The notes below the pieces were generated by a model, which did no database searches, was not told the origin of the DNA, and saw only the letters and a program-made list of their open reading frames with translations. Of a stretch of DNA of 64,000 nucleotides, positions 46,701 to 53,697 are shown piece by piece; position 1 is the stretch's first letter, and the number at the start of each line of letters is the position of its first letter. The position numbers and the translations under genes were made by a program. Origin of the DNA: Astropecten irregularis (taxonomy: Eukaryota > Echinodermata > Asteroidea > Paxillosida > Astropectinidae); NCBI GenBank assembly GCA_963971285.1, contig OZ020259.1, positions 248,001 through 312,000 on the forward strand, read 5' to 3'.

Positions 46701-49700
46701 GGGCTGGATTGATCAGTTGGTAGAGTGCATGTACGGTGTTCCGGAGGTCGACGGTTCGAACAGCTCCAGTCGATTTCTTTTGTTCACTTACCAATCACTT
46801 TTTAATTACTTAAATCTTCAAAGATTGTATATTTTGAAGTTGTCACAGGTTGTGCATTAAGGAATACTCTTCAGCTATTTCTGTTTTAACCTTTGAGTTT
46901 ACACCTCACGTTCCATTCATATTGGAAATGTTCGCTGCTCTGGAAATGTCCCATCGATTGCCAATGAGCATATTCGAGTTGATTGTACCTTTAAGGCAGT
47001 AGCATTATCCAGCATCGGGGAAGATCAGTACACGCCAGCGCGACGTTCACTGGTGCGTTCAACCGTCAACTCGATGAATTTCACGGGGAGCTTAAGGCGT
47101 GCATTCCCGCTGCTCCGGGCTCGAGCTGAGAATCTCTCACGTAACCGGAAGCAACTTGAACACGGCAACCGTGAAAAAAAAAACTTCCGACCATGCAAGT
47201 CGGCGGTATGTGCTTTTATACCCGTGTGATCCGATCTGCTTTCTCAGACACTGCGGATTTTTTTTTCTTACACCTTGGAACCCCGACATGAAATCCTTTC
47301 CTGCTTGCAAGAGGCGTGTAACTAAGGCCTGGAGCAAGTCTGAGATATTACTCTGATGAAGATGAAGTTGAGACTAAACCGAGTGGGCTGTAAATTATTG
47401 CGACCGTCTTGATATTAAAAGAGAGATCTCTAGTATTTAACATGTATAATACTTTATACCAAGCGGTATATTTCGCGACGAATTTCGCAATGTCAATTGA
47501 AAATGAACAAAGACAAGTATTCACGGACACAACTTTCAAGTTCTATTTGAGAGCACAGCTACAGAACGACTTGTATTTTAGTTATTTCTTCTTTTTGTCT
47601 TGGTGTAGATGTTGTCGTTAGAATTGCTGCTGCTTGCTGCAGCTTGCTTTGCTATCTGTTTGTTGTTGCTGTTGGTGATGTTTTGGTATGTTCCCGTTTT
47701 ACAGCGAGGTCTACTGTTCACGACGGTTAGATGACGTCTAGCGTTGCTGCTGTGTTGCAGTATATATAGTGAGGCTGTTACTGCAGCCGATTATGCTGCT
47801 GCTGCTATTGTTATTGCTGCTGCTGTTGCTGCTGACGATGATATTGCTGATGCCGTATGCTACTTGCTCTTTCCAGTAGGCCTACCTCTCCTATTCCTCC
47901 CGAGGTGTGTTTATTTTCCCCGATTTATCATTGCACTATGCGCCTTATACCGTAGGCCATTCACTCGGTATGTAATTCGATAAATAGCAGTCGAGCTGGT
48001 TAATTCCGAAGGTTCTGTTATTGGAAATCGTTAAGTACACAAGTAGGGACAAATCTAGGGCAGAATTTCTCTTTCCTGGCTCTCTGTGGCCTGCAGGTTA
48101 AATTATGCATCTTAGCTGTGCGTTCCGTTATTCTGTTGACTTGCCCATGCCCTATAGATCGCATCCTCGCATAAAACATCTTAAGATTTGCACAAGGATC
48201 AAATTTCTATATCCGTTGTCGTCATGGAACTATGGTGATAGTAGAATACACGAATCAACTAAGCCAGATGTAAATTTTTCAATTGAAAGTGTAGTAGTTA
48301 TAAAAATACACGTAGTGTGACAATTATGCAAATAAAGAAACGTTCAAACTTCCTCTGCTGCTGCTGCTTCCTTCCTGTGGAGGAAATGGAGGGGGGGGGG
48401 GTCTGTAAATCAGGGAATTAGCAGTATACAAATACAATTGGTATGAAGGGGTCAAGGTCCATTTATTTCAAAGGAATTATGACTGACAAGTATCAGTCAT
48501 TTGATGGAATCTCTCACATCCACACTAGGCCAGGCTCAATGGTAATTAATGTTTAAGGCGGTAGGATTCGTCATTTTGTTCTGAACCGAATCACAGTGAT
48601 CATATGATGTGCTCTAAGGAAATTGGCGTACAGTTTTGCGTCCAGCATAGAATGAAGAATCTCAAACAACGAAAATCACAGCAGACAAATAAAAAAAATC
48701 ATCAAAGTATAATATTTCCCTAATCTTTAATCAGTGAAATAATACGTCAGTTACACTAATGATTACAGAACAAGGAAAGGATATGCAAATTGAGATGCAT
48801 GATTCTTTCTAATATCTTTGCTCAAATTCCACTCATTATTGTCACGATATGAACCCGATTGGGTAAAAATAGAAGACAGATCTCAAATTGGTAAAAATTA
48901 CTTGTTAACCGTGTTCTATCTTGATCGGGTATAGTCATAATGAAAGGCATAAGAACCCACATGACCTATATAGGAATAGACTATTTTCTATTTCTAGTGT
49001 GAATCTTACAAGTATTGTAACTGATCTCGATGGAGCCGTCATGAGGTGTGTCTCAGTGAAGGATGAATTCAATTGAAGGCCGCGTATCTTATAGACCCAT
49101 CTCCTGCAATCTCATTGCTCCGTGCTCTCATATCTACCAAATACGGCCACCCAATGGTACAGCAACAAAGCATCTTGCATGGGCGGAATGCTTTAATCTT
49201 ATCCAAGAGGCTAATCATAATAACCGGAGCAGAGAGGAAATCACTCAAGTGCGGTGGCTGGGACTGATTCATCGCCTTGTAAAAGGCTGAATTACAAAAG
49301 GTATTAGAAGACCCAGTCGAGATGTCAGGCATTTATTCCAATAATGCCACTGACATTCGAAAAACAAAAGATTCCAAAACTGGAATAATCTGAAATTTAC
49401 AAGAACTAAAATCCAAAAATTATCACCTTGTAAAAGGCTGAATTACAAAGGCTATAGAAGATTCAGTCAGTCGCGATGTCTGGCGTTCATTCAAACGCCT
49501 TTCACATTCGAAAAAATGAGGCCAAAACTGTAGGCCTAATAATCTGAAATTTACAGGAATAAAAAAACAAACATGATCGCCCTGTAAAAGGCTGAATTAC
49601 AAAGGGCATAAAAGATTCAGTCGAGATGTCAGGCATTCGTTCCAATAATGCCTGTGACATTCGAAAAAACAAAAGATTCCAAAATTGGATAATCTGAAAT

Positions 49701-52700
49701 TTACAGGAACAAAAATCCAAACATGAAAATGAAAGCTAGGTTCATACGCCCAAACACTAGTCTCCTATCACTGCATATACATGTAGTTCATGTACATACA
49801 AAAAAATCAAAACAAACATTAAACGTTTCCTCTTTATACATCAACGGAAATTGAGGGATAATCGGTTTAAAAATAGAACGAAGAGACGCATGACAAGCTA
49901 AAATAATACTGAGAAACAAAAATGCAGGCACTGAAGACTGACATCAAAACAATATTCTCGGATGCATTAAATCATGTTCAGCAAGCTTCTAATGATATAA
50001 TAAATCCAGGGCAGTACATCTCTTTGTATATCAAGCGTGGACTGTTCTTATCGCATCAATGCGCGTTATCAAATCATAATTCACTCCCCCGCGCTCTTGG
50101 ACAAGTCCCTGCCCCACACACCTAACATGAATCGTCCATTTTTCCTTAATCAAAATTAGAGCAGCCGTTCTGTGGTGCAGACAATTCCCTTTCCTGTTTT
50201 GTCGTCTTCTTTCTCTGTGATGGAAGCACACGCCGTGGCCTTTTCAAGTTCTTATCACTCGTCGCTTATCTTCGATCGTAGCGTTGCCTGTAGCCATTTT
50301 AATATTTCACCGAACAGCGTACAGACATGCAAAAACCGAGATATGAAATGTGTAAGAGACAAGTTGGCTGCAAAGATAACATGTTTATCGTCAAGCTTCT
50401 AATGTTATCTTGTGTATTCATCCTAAGCCATTGTAAATAGCATGTGTGTGTTTGCTGCAGGTTAAAAGCAGATCCACCCACACAAATTTAAGAGGCAAGA
50501 TCGGATTTATGTGCCCACGCTTCATCACATTAATTTTTGTTTGTACCGGAAAAATAAGATTAAATTGATGATGACAGTTGTAATTAAAGGTATCATACTT
50601 TGGTAGCGTAACGAAACAGAAATCTTCACAGATTTACCTATAACTTACAGGGTATAAAGATGGTGATGGTAGAAACATACCGTTAAAACTTTTCTACCTG
50701 AAATGCTGTATTTATCCAGAAAAGAGTAAAAACAGTGACCAACATTATTTTCGATCTTTAAAAGATCAAAAATAAAAGAGAAAAGACTTAAGAAATACTG
50801 TGGCTGTTTTTCACGGTTTTCTCAAAAAGTGGGCACCGTATGGGACTGAAATTTCCACAGATGACTGTTACTGTATCTGTCTTGATATTTGAGCCCATGA
50901 ATCTGTATTTCTTTGATAAAAACCAAAGTATGATATTACCTTTAATGCTCCTAATGTAGCAGGTTATCCCTCAAGCATGATCAGGGCGCCTTAGACGGAT
51001 GATAAACAGTTGCACGACTGGCTGATTATTACTGGCAACGATTGTGTTTTTAAGATCTAAGATAACATCACTACACTGATTAGGATCATCAATTAATGAT
51101 CATTGGACATTAATTGCAGCTCAAAATATGAAAAGAAATCTACCAAAGGTTGGAGGCACAGAATTCGTGGGTGGATAAAATTTGTCACTTTTTATGTTTC
51201 GTCAACTTGCACTGATTTATGTTTCATGACAGTGTTCCTATTACTATGTGACGTCATGAGGAAGCTACTCTAGACGTACAATAAGGAACATGTTCTGTTT
51301 CTTGCTCCATGCTCTATAGAGAATGAGACACAAGATTGATCACTCCATGTGATGATGATAGTAACTCCCAGCCAACATGTCTGCAATTGTCTAGGAATAA
51401 ATGCTCACACAGACTTCAAGGCAAAGACTGAATGATAAGCCGCACTCATCAGTTAGAATGAAGTCATGTCCGATCAAGAATTCTCTCTCATTCATGAACA
51501 GCCAGCAAAATGGAACGAACCTTGTCCAAGGATTGACATTTTTAATACATGTATGAATTTCAACTGCGGCGTCTGTGATTTCATTAACCAAACATCAATT
51601 TCTTCGGAGAGATACATCATACTCTTCGAAAGAAGAAAATCAAGCCAATAAATTCGTCTTTCCCCTTTCTTTCTCCAGATCTTTTTTGTAATCGTGACAG
51701 AAGGGTTAATTTTTACCTACTAATCTTATAATGCTTAATCCCTGGAAGGAAATATAAAACCGAAATGGTTGTGATTTCATCAGAGGGTTGGGTAGGGAGG
51801 AAGGCCACCATTTCCCTCCTAACATTTTATAATAGCTACTAATAACTACTGTAATAGGCAATTTCATTTCACGTGAAGCAATTTGGTGAGGAATCTTCAG
51901 CCAATCTCCAGGATTCTATAGAATTCAAGGCAAGAAATGTCTGCCCTAAATTTGAGAAAACAGTCCTTGATCTGGCTTGTGTCTTCAACGGGACCTTGTC
52001 TAGAATAAACGTAGTTACCATTAGTGAGTTGCATATTCTGACCTAATTACACGTCTCTCGTACCTAATACATCAAACCAAATCAAAATCCAATCACAATG
52101 CCCCTTGTGGGTTTGGTCTATGCTGTATACAACACTGACAGAGCGTAGCGCACTGCTGAAATATCAAGCCACAGAACATCTCCGCTTCTTAAAGGTATAA
52201 TACATGATTGGTAAAGGTCTCGGAACAGAACCCACACTTTGTCTGATTAAACATGTGCATGAAATGATAAACCTGTGGAAATTTGGGCTCAATTGGATAT
52301 CTGAGACATGAGAAAATAGCGAAAACCTGACTCATTTTTTCTTATAAAACATAAAGAATGGTTTTGATCTTTCCCCGAGATCAAAAACTGTTTTCGGTCT
52401 TTCTAAATTCTGGAATACACATTTCAAGGAGGAAACCTTTCTTTTAACGGTATGTTTCTACCAGCACCATCTTCATAGCCTGAAAGTTGTTCGTAAATCT
52501 GTGAACATTTCTGTTTGTGTAGTACACGTTAATTACCAATCTTGTACTGAACCTTTAAGTCCGACGCAAATGTCCAAGATCGAACTATACCTCCGTGATC
52601 GAATACAGCTGTGATATGAGAAAGCGAAGCATCCCCAACCCTTACCCCTTGTGGGTAATGCTAGTTATACTCAGAGAAACAACGCATCACAAAATGAGAG

Positions 52701-53605
52701 ATATACCCAGAGGAATCCATCCTTCACCAGGTCGTACATCGATCCTGACACGCTCATCTTATTACCACATCAACTCACGGATTACCATGGTAACCAAGGA
52801 GGTACGGAAGCGACCGGCCGTGAGGATGTTGACTGGTCCATGCCTGTTTGAGCAATGTCTTTTTGACGCAATGCTGCTGTACGCGTAGTGAATGAGGAGC
52901 ACACGGGGCAATTCCACCGCTGCTCCTAGCCTTGCTACTTCAGTCTTTGCTCAGATGGAGATTGTCGACATTTATATGAAGTTTGGTTGTCCTCCTTGAG
53001 GTTTTGTCGGTCATTGGATTTCAAAATTAGCTCAGTTGCAAAAAAATAATGTTAAGCAGAAAGGGGGCCTGTGCTGAAACACACGTATTTAAACCATTTT
53101 CATCTCTCTTTGTGAATCCTTTTTGGTAAAAACAAAAAAATGATATTATTCAAGAACGATTGCTTCCGTGTCGATTGATAAATGGAATTTATCAACAGAT
53201 AAACATTCAACCTGAAATTCTGTAAAAACAACTGCATCTAGCTAATACTTCAATTCTTCAATTTCACCTTTCGAGTACTTTTCCTGTCCGAAATGATAAA
53301 GATACTTTCTCTCAAGATAATATTTGACTTAGCTTGGCACTGCCTCACATTGCTTCAACTTACCCAAGTTCGTCGAGCCTTATGGCGTCATGTCGAGCAG
53401 ACACCGTGTCTACTCCTAGATCGTCTGCCGTCTCTAGCCCCGTCAGCCCCGCCGAGAACAGCCCGCCAGAGCCGCCTAAGAAATGAAGACACGCCAGTAG
53501 TGACAGGCACGCCAGTAAGACCAAATACCGCTGCTGTCTGCGACACCACGAGAGGCAGGCTGCTCGCCTGATGACTGCCATCACTCTTCCCATCATCAAT
53601 GCCAT
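33453..53605 (-). CDS. Type II membrane (Golgi-type) sulfotransferase, two coding exons
   Basis: Exon 1 (53605-53364) and exon 2 (34707-33453) join in phase 2 to give about 498 residues. Residues 27-44 form one hydrophobic segment (LVLLACLSLLACLHFL) after a basic stretch, a signal anchor as in Golgi carbohydrate sulfotransferases. After a Pro/Ser stem, YLHHNKAAGTTTK (about 185-197) is a PAPS 5'-phosphosulfate-binding loop and FTVMRDPYERTLSSHSYC (about 262-278) the 3'-phosphate-binding site with Arg and Ser in the expected places. The expected reaction is transfer of sulfate from PAPS to a glycan in the Golgi lumen. I recognise the fold class (Sulfotransfer_2-like) but not the acceptor. The exon pairing is my inference from matching phases, strong splice sites, strand and topology; the 18.7 kb intron holds a retrotransposon. 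Confidence 0.75.
34754..35270 (-). repeat. 3' LTR of the retrotransposon
   Basis: 517 bp, same sequence as 43890-44406. On the minus strand it carries a CCAAT-type motif (ATCCAATCAC), a GGGGCGTGG box and a GTAAGT at 34887-34882. Its outer edge is 46 bases from the host acceptor at 34707. Confidence 0.95.
35271..35283 (-). other. Polypurine tract
   Basis: Directly before the 3' LTR the minus strand reads GAGGGGATAG, the expected plus-strand primer for a Ty3/gypsy element. Confidence 0.65.
35743..37701 (-). CDS. Third retrotransposon ORF: C2H2 zinc-finger-like protein of unknown function
   Basis: A 652-codon frame between pol and the 3' LTR, where retroviruses carry env. It is not envelope-like: no furin site, fusion peptide or C-terminal membrane anchor. 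Near the N-terminus are two C2H2-like fingers, one C-X6-C-X12-H-X4-H (YRC...SC...NHLAHVH) and one C-X2-C-X14-H-X4-H (CPWC...RHIKRRH). A basic PAKKPRL is a possible nuclear localisation signal. The rest matches nothing I know. A strong acceptor (TTGCTTGTTCCTGTAG) lies inside the frame at 37638-37623, so the real protein probably starts at the ATG at 37581 (MSSHCHW) on a spliced RNA. The hydrophobic first 30 residues are then just the translated polypyrimidine tract. Confidence 0.85.
   Translation of the reverse strand: MACYHRMRVQSFVFMNFVVCLLLVPVEFSCTVCRHKKKRKMSSHCHWKLEGGFYRCQFNPKSCGFECATLTLLRNHLAHVHRTAVTICPWCEPAMEFTRPDSLIRHIKRRHEERARLAQLSMAYIFSRNPRQWPFPISNKIDPEFVADASKAMEEWRRRQSVRPDMGLPDDGVDNQIDVFLQSDECLISQCTEATLALCDGDRDDFAREVRRAETIEQVPPAKKPRLVSVITRAPPSQKTQLHGAARNILGASEEVLLSGQKDGSVCQPFKSERLPAYHTFSETNVKRSYAEKLDDYPTGGQEFLGNLILQDVFFEEGRSPVVEIAYEAYDRRGLYQFLLRPSFGTVTAKALVVLLARVNQDKHGRLIIIDQQGVRQNAESMRLFRIVLPDKYGLHPADIESGHYFPNVRKQPAGPVKESRATRSTVDACTQSSDDYQAAVSEPKRQVIIDNANATQATQEQLTLEERLKRYGCYPLLPAGRRAWSSVTGVKIDIGLTGTMAWPPLGWEELTPNNKLWAAQTVISLREMRRNNGFFPDGDVAEYLDKYKALILPGSKKMRREGPAAMRLCQSSRDLLATLMHGMNASDMMSMGNAEVLEGVSSIISGLTTRANFRKCIGSDLALVLETVPVAAMAYDEDDEERGHPSAAQEQ
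37623..37660 (-). other. Predicted 3' splice site for the third retrotransposon ORF
   Basis: On the minus strand a long T/G-rich tract (TTGTTGTTTGTTTGTTGC) runs into TTCCTGTAG, with the exon beginning at 37622. It resembles an env-type subgenomic acceptor. A partner donor could be GTAAGT at 44023. Confidence 0.55.
38260..42093 (-). CDS. pol: Retrotransposon Pol polyprotein: protease, reverse transcriptase, RNase H, integrase
   Basis: A 1,277-codon open frame, intact. The aspartic protease has DTGS at residues 65-68. RT spans about 380-560 with FRKVNACT, MPFGLVNAPATF and the catalytic YIDD at 510-513. RNase H starts near 655 with ILDTDASDKAMGAVL. Integrase has an H2C2 zinc module (His 919 and 926, Cys 956 and 959) and a D,D35E core (Asp 988, Asp 1048, Glu 1084), followed by a KWTGPF module near the C-terminus; I see no chromodomain. 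The Met at 42093 precedes the slippery site, so the natural product is most likely made as a Gag-Pol fusion by -1 frameshifting at 42081-42087. Confidence 0.96.
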   Translation of the reverse strand: MVGKRPSTSLLGRGRVENKGPKQTDTEWTHDTRPCEKGQEGPWNNHTGMYVTARIDGIAINFLVDTGSTVTMLSTRIYDMINGQSATRLEPVDAPLAGVDGVDLEVIGKITKSITLGNIGRRQQIVVANISTDGILGIDFLRRNRCQVCLVRHVLKMDGEDIPCWSGDETQNVCRVEVQNRTFVPPHTKTLVPVKITKSGQLTDTGLIEPRGDLFSTKHIMAARCVTDTKVPGQMMSIVNCGYETVELPPGFTMGLCESVDTINDFPSVVSTARDNQQASEIPCSTTDFVMHVKQQDQEVPGHVQTLLDESSPLLSDDESQELAKLLGKYGGVFAKSKEDLGCTNLVKHTINTGNNHPIKQAPRRQPIERRCIEREEVTNMLDRGIIEPSSSPWASPVVLVKKKSGEWRFCIDFRKVNACTIPDAYPIPRIDESLDSLSGAQWFCTMDLCSGYWQIEMDEKDKEKTAFATRMGLYQFRTMPFGLVNAPATFERLMETVLRGLQWEECLVYIDDIIVFGATVDSCLSRLAKVFDRLLHAGLKLRPDKCSFFQKEVLFLGHVVTPDGVKTDPAKVEAIRDWPVPMNVTQVRSFLGLCSYYRRFVRDFSKIASPLHKLTEKGVRFGWSEDCHKAFQTLKTALTSTPILAYPCAEGQYILDTDASDKAMGAVLSQIQGDQERAIAFMSKSFTKAEQRYCVTRKEMCALVTALKQYKHYLYGRRVEVRTDNAAVSWMRKIKEPEGQMARWLEQLGNFDLHISHRPGKRHTNADGLSRKPCTQCGRPDEESDIGDILNESSKQKSSCESVGMITTRRQVKDAMEQFQPTQGWLDGWDPIQLRSAQEQDPDIAQLVNALNENQNRPQWQDISAGSVRLKTLWRQWERLRVFGGVMYRKWYEENSENYHWQCVVPNSKHKEVLRHFHDTPTAGHMGVARTLEKIRRNFYWTCLKGDVKKYCKQCDQCASKKPPRKQERAKLRQYRVGERMERIAIDILGPLPETDHGNRFIMVVSDYFTKWTEAFGIPNQEAVTVADKLVKEVLCRFGNARQIHSDQGRNFESRVFQTVCKLFGMDKTRTTGFHPQSDGMVERFNRTLLSMLRMYAEDDQRKWDESLPFVMMAYRSSVHESTGKTPNEMMFGRNVTLPLEAVVASPAEERSNELDVNDYDDYVDNLRDKLRAAHDLARIKLRQSAQYQEYQYNLKADKGALSHGQPVWLYDPSRKRGVCSKLIPKWTGPFVITQKIDDLIYKVQKHPRSNPKVVHLNRLKPYEGASPPQWYKERL
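42060..43328 (-). CDS. gag: Retrotransposon Gag polyprotein
   Basis: 422 codons from an ATG at 43328 to TAG at 42060. The N-terminal third is acidic and polar. The middle matches the retrotransposon Gag/capsid pattern (WNEYITHFKLCAEMCHW, then AHMLAFRLKGNARRFY and DDIWSMV). Two CCHC zinc knuckles near the C-terminus, CFECNNPGHVRKNC and CYECRNVGHTRRNC, are separated by 13 residues and would bind the genomic RNA. It forms the cytoplasmic particle. The 3' end overlaps pol in the -1 frame. Confidence 0.95.
   Translation of the reverse strand: MASPIILPVDEDISFKLKSKAEADDSNSNDQNGSDCNASDVDREQTPVMNDVELVESLRRLNIAAGNLEKPLIEQTQRKDLPPEHEPHDPSLGKVKSHHFKNLQPDTFTGDEDCDWNEYITHFKLCAEMCHWDDKTKAHMLAFRLKGNARRFYTGLPMQMKESYISLETTMASRFGSGKKQEQWKARLVGRSRKPGEPIQKLADDIWSMVQKAYPQMDLAAQEVLAFDAFRNAVGPGLRIKLFDRGCSTIDEAVMTIEQYEAVRESIKDTRSYARGVETDSANQNETGYVAKILSQVLEKLDTAKEYTTEASGFVPGRAQENPIPSNEGNARHHYDTHNVATGRQSLRDVICFECNNPGHVRKNCPSRRNSRDIICYECRNVGHTRRNCPYRRQGPPQHGDEGLPPHNNGHKWSGNDHPPAY
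42081..42087 (-). promoter_or_regulatory. -1 ribosomal frameshift site GGGAAAC between gag and pol
   Basis: The minus strand reads G GGA AAC in the gag frame, a textbook X XXY YYZ slippery heptamer also used by type D simian retroviruses. Slipping one base back enters the pol frame. Just downstream TCCACC and GGTGGA can pair around a GC-rich loop (42078 to about 42045), as a stimulatory stem-loop or pseudoknot would. Confidence 0.85.
43383..43690 (-). repeat. Tandem repeat in the retrotransposon 5' leader (about 4.5 copies of 62-65 bp)
   Basis: Units begin with CTTTTCCACC (plus strand) at 43465, 43529, 43591 and 43656, with a diverged copy to the left. Each has a CCACC...GGTGG self-complementary core that can fold into a hairpin. 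The array lies between the 5' LTR and the gag start, where structured leader RNA or packaging signals sit in retroelements. Confidence 0.85.
43869..43886 (-). other. Primer-binding site, tRNA-Leu-like
   Basis: Three bases inside the 5' LTR the minus strand reads TGGTGGCAGCGTATAGGG. Its complement ends CGCTGCCACCA, as the 3' end of a leucine-type tRNA would. Complementarity appears to run on into a T-arm-like GGTTCGGATCC (43860-43870), longer than the usual 18 bases. The tRNA identity is inference. Confidence 0.6.
43890..44406 (-). repeat. 5' LTR of the retrotransposon
   Basis: 517 bp, same sequence as 34754-35270. It would drive the element's transcript toward lower coordinates. A strong donor-like GTAAGT lies at 44023-44018 and could serve spliced subgenomic RNA if it falls inside the transcript. 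Confidence 0.95.
45421..45668 (+). mobile_element. MITE, GGGCCAATTTCAT family (copy 4)
   Basis: GCCAATTTCATAGAGCTGC to CTCTATGAAATTGGGCCC, in the sulfotransferase intron. Confidence 0.82.
46531..46640 (+). mobile_element. tRNA-derived SINE (family 1, copy 3)
   Basis: AGCTCAGTTGGTAAGAG (box A), GCTGGTTAGAACCCC (decayed box B), CTCCAGTCAA, then TTTGTTCACTTTTCAA. Confidence 0.75.
46701..46800 (+). mobile_element. tRNA-derived SINE (family 1, copy 4)
   Basis: GGGCTGGATTGATCAGTTGG, ACGGTTCGAACAGC and CTCCAGTCGA, then TTTTGTTCACTTACC. Same strand as copy 3 and 170 bases from it. Confidence 0.7.
47595..47850 (+). repeat. GCT/GTT-rich trinucleotide region
   Basis: Interrupted GCTGCTGTT repeats. 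The Ala-rich ORF at 47744-47983 is a by-product of the repeat. Confidence 0.8.
49273..49727 (+). repeat. Three tandem units of about 152 bp
   Basis: Each begins CGCCTTGTAAAAGGCTGAAT or similar (49273, 49424, 49578), contains GAGATGTCAGGCATT and ends near AATCTGAAATTTACAGGAAC. TTGTAAAAGGC is a small self-complementary core. Confidence 0.88.
50584..50945 (+). mobile_element. TTAA MITE, family A (copy 4)
   Basis: TTAAAGGTATCATACTTTGG to TTACCTTTAA, 362 bp, in the sulfotransferase intron; the best preserved copy of family A. Confidence 0.8.
52189..52558 (+). mobile_element. TTAA MITE, family B (copy 3)
   Basis: TTAAAGGTATAATACATG to GAACCTTTAA, 370 bp, about 0.8 kb from sulfotransferase exon 1. 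Confidence 0.78.
52613..52853 (+). other. Uncertain ORF, possible orphan C-terminal exon
   Basis: After an in-frame TGA at 52612 a frame stays open for 79 codons and ends in TGA at 52851-52853. It contains a repeated YTQRN, then FTRSYIDPDT, and ends EDVDWSMPV. The YIDP box recalls receptor tyrosine kinase juxtamembrane segments, but no kinase or membrane segment is nearby and I find no convincing acceptor. It lies on the opposite strand of the sulfotransferase intron, just after a TTAA MITE. Confidence 0.2.
53364..53605 (-). CDS. Sulfotransferase exon 1: start codon and signal anchor
   Basis: The ATG at 53605-53603 has good context (GGCATGGCA) and is the first ATG after the predicted start site at 53664. 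The exon is GC- and CpG-rich. It encodes a short basic cytoplasmic end, one membrane segment, then a polar stem ending AIRLDEL. The donor is CTTGG|GTAAGT (phase 2), exactly the phase needed by the acceptor at 34707. Confidence 0.7.
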
Positions 53606-53660
53606 GCCAGCTCGCTGAGATCTCGTTTCTCCTTCGATTCAGAACCGAGAACTCTGAGAC

Positions 53661-53697
53661 AACTGACACTTTTTATCCAACTTGGTCGTTATTTATA
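53661..53697 (-). promoter_or_regulatory. Sulfotransferase core promoter: TATA box and initiator
   Basis: On the minus strand TATAAAT lies at 53697-53691 and TCAGTT, an initiator consensus, at 53666-53661. The A of TCAGTT (53664) is 33 bases after the first T of the TATA box. The predicted 5' UTR is 59 bases with no upstream ATG. Confidence 0.6.

Larger units (their letters stand above)
44411..52188. other. Right part of the sulfotransferase intron
   Basis: Nearly 8 kb without a recognisable exon. It contains a MITE at 45421, two SINE heads at 46531 and 46701, a GCT/GTT-rich stretch around 47595-47850, a poly-G run near 48391, a three-unit repeat at 49273-49727 and a TTAA MITE at 50584. Short ORFs here look like chance. 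Confidence 0.6.

Noticed and set aside
46531-46770. Functional tRNA genes at the SINE heads (also 10567, 14264, 16960, 26490)
   Set aside because: Anticodon arms are missing or broken, B boxes are decayed, and SINE tails follow.
47744-47983. Ala-rich ORF
   Set aside because: Encoded by a GCT/GTT repeat.
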